DNA of 7,755 nucleotides from Methanobrevibacter sp. (GTDB taxonomy: Archaea; Methanobacteriota; Methanobacteria; Methanobacteriales; Methanobacteriaceae): the NCBI GenBank assembly GCA_017404125.1, contig JAFRCZ010000221.1:1-7755 (forward strand). Reading direction: 5' to 3'. The position numbers were made by a program, and so were the translations under genes. Each line of letters starts with the position of its first letter. The stretch's first letter is position 1. Below the pieces are notes generated by a model. It was not told the origin of the DNA and did no database searches. It worked only from the letters and a program-made list of their open reading frames with translations. Below are positions 6,545 through 7,755 of this stretch, piece after piece.

Positions 6545-6599
6545 TAAAAAAGTATAATAAAATAAAAAAAAAGTAAATGTTAAGAAGTAAATTCTTAAC
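6545..6599 (-). terminator. Terminator of the inositol-phosphate synthase gene: hairpin containing the stop codon, then T9
   Basis: GTTAAGAA and TTCTTAAC (6592-6599 and 6579-6586) form an 8-bp stem with a 5-base loop. The TAA stop codon (6597-6595) lies wholly in the first arm. Six bases after the stem on the minus strand comes a T9 run (6572-6564), then further T-rich DNA. This is a good stem-plus-U-tract terminator, and it separates this gene from pycB, which follows on the same strand. Confidence 0.65.
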
Positions 6600-7689
6600 G
6601 TTCTAATTCACCATTAATGAATGCTTCAACATTAGCAGCGGCTTCATCATCAGTAAATTGGATTGGAGGGTGTTTCATAACATAGGATGAAATGGAAGTC
6701 AATTGTCCACCAATTCCTCTTTCAAGTCCTAATTTACAGCAACGAATAGCATCAATTACACATCCTGCAGAGTTAGGGGAATCTTCTACACTTAATCTAA
6801 GTTCGATTTCCATTGGCACATCACCAAAGGTTTTACCTTCCATTCTTAAGAAACAGATTTTGTTGTCTTTTTGCCATGGCACATAATCACTTGGACCAAT
6901 GTGAATGTCGTGAGGATCCATTCTTTCTGCAAGTACAGATTGAACAGCTTCAGTTTTAGATTCTTTTTTAGAGTCTAAACGTTTTCTGTTTAGCATATTT
7001 AAGAAGTCAGTGTTTCCACCAGTGTTAATTTGGTAAGTGTGAATTATTTTAACACCTCTTTCCTTAAATAAATTGCTTAAGGTTCTGTGGGTAATGGTTG
7101 CACCGATTTGTGCTTTGATATCGTCACCAACAGCAGGAAGTCCTTTTTCTCTGAACTTTGCATCCCACTCTGGGTCGCTTACAATAAATACTGGCATACA
7201 ATTAATATAAGCAATTTCTGCATCCAATGCACATTGTGCATAGAATCTTGCAGCTTCTTCAGAACCTACTGGCAAATAACTGAGCAATATTTCTGCACCG
7301 CTTTCCTTAAGGACTTCAACAACATCTACAGGCTCTTCATCAGCCACTACAAAGGTGTAATCTTCTTCGAATTCAGACATATGTTCGCTTACACCATCAA
7401 GAACTGGTCCCATTTGAACGACTACATCGCTTTTTGGTATATCTGCTTGGAAGATTGTGGTACAGTTTGGTTTTGCAAAAATAGCTTCATCGACAGTTTT
7501 TCCTACTTTTCTTGCATCAATATCAAAAGCAGCTACAACTTCAATGTCTGTTGGGTCCCAGTCGCCAATTTTCCAGTGCATAAGACCAATTGCATCTTCA
7601 GGATTTTTATCTTGATAATAATAAATTCCTTGTATAAGTGAGCTTGCACAGTTTCCAATTCCTACTACAGCTATTTTAATTTTACTCAT
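6595..7689 (-). CDS. Inositol-3-phosphate synthase (myo-inositol-1-phosphate synthase)
   Basis: This NAD-dependent isomerase converts glucose 6-phosphate to 1D-myo-inositol 3-phosphate. In methanogens the product is the head-group precursor of archaetidylinositol phospholipids. The 364 residues match the short prokaryotic form of the family. The N-terminal Rossmann motif VVGIGNCASSLIQG is at 8-21. The catalytic half has VGDDIKAQIGATITHR (187-202), QINTGGNTDFLNM (220-232), SKKESKT (240-246), GPSDYVPW (265-272) and EDSPNSAGCVIDAIR (302-316). By comparison with characterised archaeal synthases, K241, K245, K274 and K339 are the likely active-site lysines (inference from spacing). The ATG is preceded by GGTGA four bases upstream, a typical site for this lineage. 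It stands alone: its own terminator follows, and the 66 bases to the window edge hold the promoter. No lipid synthase gene is adjacent within the window. Confidence 0.94.
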   Translation of the reverse strand: MSKIKIAVVGIGNCASSLIQGIYYYQDKNPEDAIGLMHWKIGDWDPTDIEVVAAFDIDARKVGKTVDEAIFAKPNCTTIFQADIPKSDVVVQMGPVLDGVSEHMSEFEEDYTFVVADEEPVDVVEVLKESGAEILLSYLPVGSEEAARFYAQCALDAEIAYINCMPVFIVSDPEWDAKFREKGLPAVGDDIKAQIGATITHRTLSNLFKERGVKIIHTYQINTGGNTDFLNMLNRKRLDSKKESKTEAVQSVLAERMDPHDIHIGPSDYVPWQKDNKICFLRMEGKTFGDVPMEIELRLSVEDSPNSAGCVIDAIRCCKLGLERGIGGQLTSISSYVMKHPPIQFTDDEAAANVEAFINGELER

Positions 7690-7693
7690 ATTT

Positions 7694-7698
7694 TCACC
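7694..7698 (-). promoter_or_regulatory. Ribosome-binding site of the inositol-phosphate synthase gene
   Basis: GGTGA on the minus strand lies four bases before the ATG at 7689. Further upstream to the window edge the DNA is AT-rich with several TATA-like runs, for example TTTAAAAA about 55 bases before the ATG, and none stands out clearly. Confidence 0.65.
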
Positions 7699-7755
7699 AG
7701 TAAATATAATAATTAATTTTTGTAAATCTTAAAGTTAATTTTTTAAATTTTTTGA

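Larger units (their letters stand above)
6286..6594. other. 309-bp intergenic region between the inositol-phosphate synthase gene and pycB
   Basis: It holds, right to left, the terminator of the inositol-phosphate synthase gene, a short G-containing island (6463-6502), very AT-rich DNA that should include the pycB promoter, the inverted repeat at 6331-6354, and the pycB ribosome-binding site. A TATA-like stretch on the minus strand around 6436-6448 could serve pycB with a leader over 100 bases long, but other AT-rich stretches are equally possible. I see no tRNA, riboswitch or credible small open frame. Confidence 0.6.

Noticed and set aside
7087..7641. 184-codon open frame on the plus strand, antisense to the inositol-phosphate synthase gene
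   Set aside because: It lies wholly inside a well-supported gene on the other strand, has an odd Cys/Phe/Tyr-rich composition and no recognisable domain or ribosome-binding site.

Overview
The window reads as an ordinary chromosomal core region of an AT-rich methanogenic archaeon, most likely Methanobrevibacter or a close relative in the Methanobacteriales. The grounds are the very AT-rich intergenic DNA, archaeal ribosome-binding sites (GAGGTG, GGTGA, GAGGA), TATA-like boxes with short leaders, oligo-T terminators, and the gene set: archaeal CobS, a CbiS/CobZ-type protein, a PycB-type pyruvate carboxylase subunit and an archaeal-type inositol-phosphate synthase. The genus is inferred from overall resemblance, not from a database match. 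No rRNA, tRNA, CRISPR array, insertion sequence or phage gene was seen.

Layout. On the minus strand, a two-gene cobamide unit runs leftward from about 2100: a CbiS/CobZ-like protein (2095 to 884), then cobS (859 to 35). A 285-bp divergent intergenic region follows (2096-2380). It holds two nearly identical 49-bp tandem repeats, each made of two related 24/25-bp sub-units, just upstream of the probable larC promoter. On the plus strand come larC (2381-3655) and an unrecognised small membrane-anchored protein (3772-4380). The latter converges on pycB (minus strand, 6285 to 4555). After a 309-bp gap comes the inositol-3-phosphate synthase gene (minus strand, 7689 to 6595), whose promoter region reaches the right edge.

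Function. CobS joins alpha-ribazole phosphate (or an analogue) to adenosylcobinamide-GDP, and the CobZ-type domain of its partner would remove the phosphate, so the pair covers the end of nucleotide-loop assembly for the corrinoids that methanogens need for methyl transfer. LarC makes or inserts nickel into the nickel-pincer nucleotide. PycB with a PycA encoded elsewhere makes oxaloacetate for the incomplete reductive TCA route. The inositol-phosphate synthase supplies the head group of archaetidylinositol lipids. Apart from the cobamide pair these genes look like neighbours rather than one pathway.

Most worth a second look: (1) the N-terminal half of the CbiS/CobZ-like protein looks like a decayed CbiZ amidohydrolase domain; (2) the 49-bp repeat pair upstream of larC; (3) inverted repeats overlapping the stop codons of both pycB and the inositol-phosphate synthase gene, each followed by T-rich RNA; (4) a 9-bp-arm inverted repeat in the pycB upstream region; (5) the 202-residue membrane protein of unknown role. 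I do not see convincing evidence of a new multi-gene system here.
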